A stretch of DNA of 7,529 bases from Spirochaetales bacterium (GTDB lineage: Bacteria; Spirochaetota; Spirochaetia; DTKZ01), in NCBI GenBank assembly GCA_017998025.1, contig JAGODW010000064.1, forward strand, positions 1 through 7,529. Reading direction: 5' to 3'. Below, one piece after another: positions 6,342-7,529 of this stretch. A program made the translations under genes and the position numbers. Numbering within the stretch: position 1 is the first letter of the stretch; each line of letters opens with the position of its first letter. The notes under the pieces were generated by a model. That model was not told the origin of the DNA and did no database searches. It worked only from the letters and a program-made list of their open reading frames with translations.

Positions 6342-7529
6342 TCAGGGAGAAGAGCCCCACTGTTCCAGAACAGCGTGGGCTTCTTTTCGTTCCTGCGCCG
6401 TAGCCCCCTCCTTTGCTATTCGTTCGATCCTCGTTTTTTCCTGGAGGATCTGGTTCCTTCCTATGCCTCGGATTCCGTATATGCGGATGATAAAGGATCT
6501 GTGATCCAGCATCCGTAGATAAAACTCTTCATACCCGGAAAGGATCTGAAGAGAGAGTTGTTTGCATGCCTCATCCAACAACCGGGAATTATCCTTTGTC
6601 CATTCCCGTTCTATCAGGGTTTGTAGAGGTACCTTTCCTTTCTCCGGCTGATACGTTAGAAGAAGACGGATTGATTCTATCCGAAGCTCCTGAGAAGCTT
6701 TTTCATCGAGGAGGAGGTCTCCTAAAAATGTTACAGCCTTTTCGGTTCCAATCTCGGCTAAAGCTTTCAGGGAGGCAGTACGTACCTGACGGTCTGCATC
6801 TTTCCGGCTTCGATAGATCAAAATATCTACGGCTGACTCTGCTTTTCGATTCCCCAGTTTTTCTGCAGCAAAGGCACGAACACGGGCGAAATCGTCCCGC
6901 AGTGCGAAGAGGAGCAGCTCTTCAACTTCTGGATCCGGGTAAGAACCTATAGCTGAAACCGCATAGGCCCGCATCAGACTGTCTGAATCTTCCAGTGCCT
7001 TTCTAATGCTCGGATACGCCTCCCTTGCGGCAATCTTTCCGAGGGAATCACAGGCATACCTCCGATACACGATTCTCTCATCCGGATTGTCCAGGATCGA
7101 CTGTAAGAAATCAACAGATACCGGAGAGCGGAGTTCCCCCAGAGCAAGAAGGATCGAGCACCGAATTTCTTCATCTGCATCCTCCTCTTTAAATCTTTCT
7201 ATGAGACGTCTGGCTACTTCCTCAGTTCCTTTCGCCCCTAGATACCGGACAGCAGCCGAGACTACTCTTCGCCGTTGAACCTCCAGAAGAGGGAGAACAG
7301 CTTCTGGATGGGCCGGTACAGAAGGAAGTCCCAGGTAGCCCAGTACCGAAAGGAGAAGATCCTGATCCTGTTCTTCATGCGTCTCCAATATCCCTAAAGC
7401 CGTTTGCTCAGCCCTAGGATCGTTAACCTCTAAAACACGAAGGTATTCAAAAATATTCTGTGTTAGTTTGGAAGAAATTCGAGCCTGGAGCAATTGTACG
7501 ATTTCCTCCTGGAGAGATGTGTTCCTTTC
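6342..7529 (-). CDS. HEAT-repeat protein, N-terminus beyond right edge
   Basis: The visible part has 395 residues and is almost entirely HEAT-type helical repeats. Roughly eight or nine units of about 30 residues can be picked out. The clearest, counting visible residue 1 at base 7529, lie near 119-147 (EEIRCSILLALGELRSP), 182-211 (LMRAYAVSAIGSYPDPEVEE), 213-243 and 245-274 (RQVRTASLKALAEIGTEKAV). Such repeats make a curved scaffold for protein binding; no catalytic motif is seen. The frame stays open to the right edge with continuing helical sequence, so the gene probably begins outside the window. A TTG at 7493, with AGGAGG 11 bases upstream, could be read as a start, but I think that is chance inside a longer gene. 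Whether the whole protein is secreted cannot be judged without its N-terminus. The gene is convergent with greA, the stops being 35 bases apart. The repeat class is well supported; the function is unknown. Confidence 0.87.
   Translation of the reverse strand, partial: ERNTSLQEEIVQLLQARISSKLTQNIFEYLRVLEVNDPRAEQTALGILETHEEQDQDLLLSVLGYLGLPSVPAHPEAVLPLLEVQRRRVVSAAVRYLGAKGTEEVARRLIERFKEEDADEEIRCSILLALGELRSPVSVDFLQSILDNPDERIVYRRYACDSLGKIAAREAYPSIRKALEDSDSLMRAYAVSAIGSYPDPEVEELLLFALRDDFARVRAFAAEKLGNRKAESAVDILIYRSRKDADRQVRTASLKALAEIGTEKAVTFLGDLLLDEKASQELRIESIRLLLTYQPEKGKVPLQTLIEREWTKDNSRLLDEACKQLSLQILSGYEEFYLRMLDHRSFIIRIYGIRGIGRNQILQEKTRIERIAKEGATAQERKEAHAVLEQWGSSP
6353..6390 (+). terminator. Possible imperfect terminator hairpin after greA
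   Basis: Arms 6353-6364 and 6369-6381 pair over 11 base pairs around a CCAG loop, with one single-base bulge (C) and one two-base bulge (CG). The 3' arm is followed by TCTTTTCGTT, an interrupted T-rich stretch. It lies 46 bases past the greA stop and inside the 3' end of the convergent HEAT gene. The pairing is real but imperfect and the T-tract is weak, so the call is tentative. Confidence 0.3.

Noticed and set aside
6566..6952. 128-codon plus-strand open frame antisense to the HEAT gene
   Set aside because: It lies wholly inside a strong repeat-coding gene, has no recognisable domain, and its composition fits an antisense shadow.
6342..7493. TTG at 7493 as the true start of the HEAT gene
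   Set aside because: The frame continues open to the window edge with similar helical sequence. The AGGAGG upstream is 11 bases away and is also simply Gln-Glu-Glu coding.
1..7529. CRISPR array, tRNA or rRNA, insertion sequence or attachment site
   Set aside because: No regularly spaced direct repeats, cloverleaf, transposase or flanking inverted repeats were seen; nearly all bases are in genes.

Overview
This window most likely comes from a member of the Spirochaetota, probably the Treponema/Spirochaeta side. The main evidence is a GreA domain placed at the C-terminus of a roughly 900-residue helical-repeat protein. That architecture is known from spirochaetes such as Treponema and Borrelia; chlamydiae have a shorter version. 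The dense set of TPR and HEAT scaffold proteins without obvious catalytic domains, and the moderate G+C by eye, fit this. No species can be named from the sequence alone.

The layout is two operons plus one gene reading against the second. (1) Minus-strand operon, right to left from about 2606 to the left edge: rpe (ribulose-phosphate 3-epimerase), then a secreted TPR/coiled-coil protein, then a secreted protein of unknown function that overlaps the TPR gene by 4 bases and runs off the left edge. (2) Plus-strand operon, 2590 to 6306: a cytoplasmic TPR protein, then, 15 bases after its stop, the large GreA fusion. (3) A minus-strand HEAT-repeat gene enters from the right edge and ends 35 bases from the greA stop, so the two genes are convergent.

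The two operons start from the 2523-2606 region. Each has a recognisable sigma-70-type promoter candidate there. The promoters face one another, so the predicted transcripts share about a dozen complementary 5' bases and the two polymerases should compete for the site.

Only two genes have a function that can be read directly. Rpe interconverts ribulose-5-phosphate and xylulose-5-phosphate. The GreA domain should rescue backtracked RNA polymerase. The large N-terminal part of the GreA protein contains helical repeats and a small beta-rich segment (about residues 323-370) resembling the Tudor/CarD-like folds that other proteins use to touch RNA polymerase. The best candidates for an under-described system are this fusion with its TPR partner, and the secreted TPR plus unknown-protein pair downstream of rpe. 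The window is gene-dense: there is no gene-free stretch over 60 bases, and I see no RNA genes, mobile elements, CRISPR arrays or repeats.
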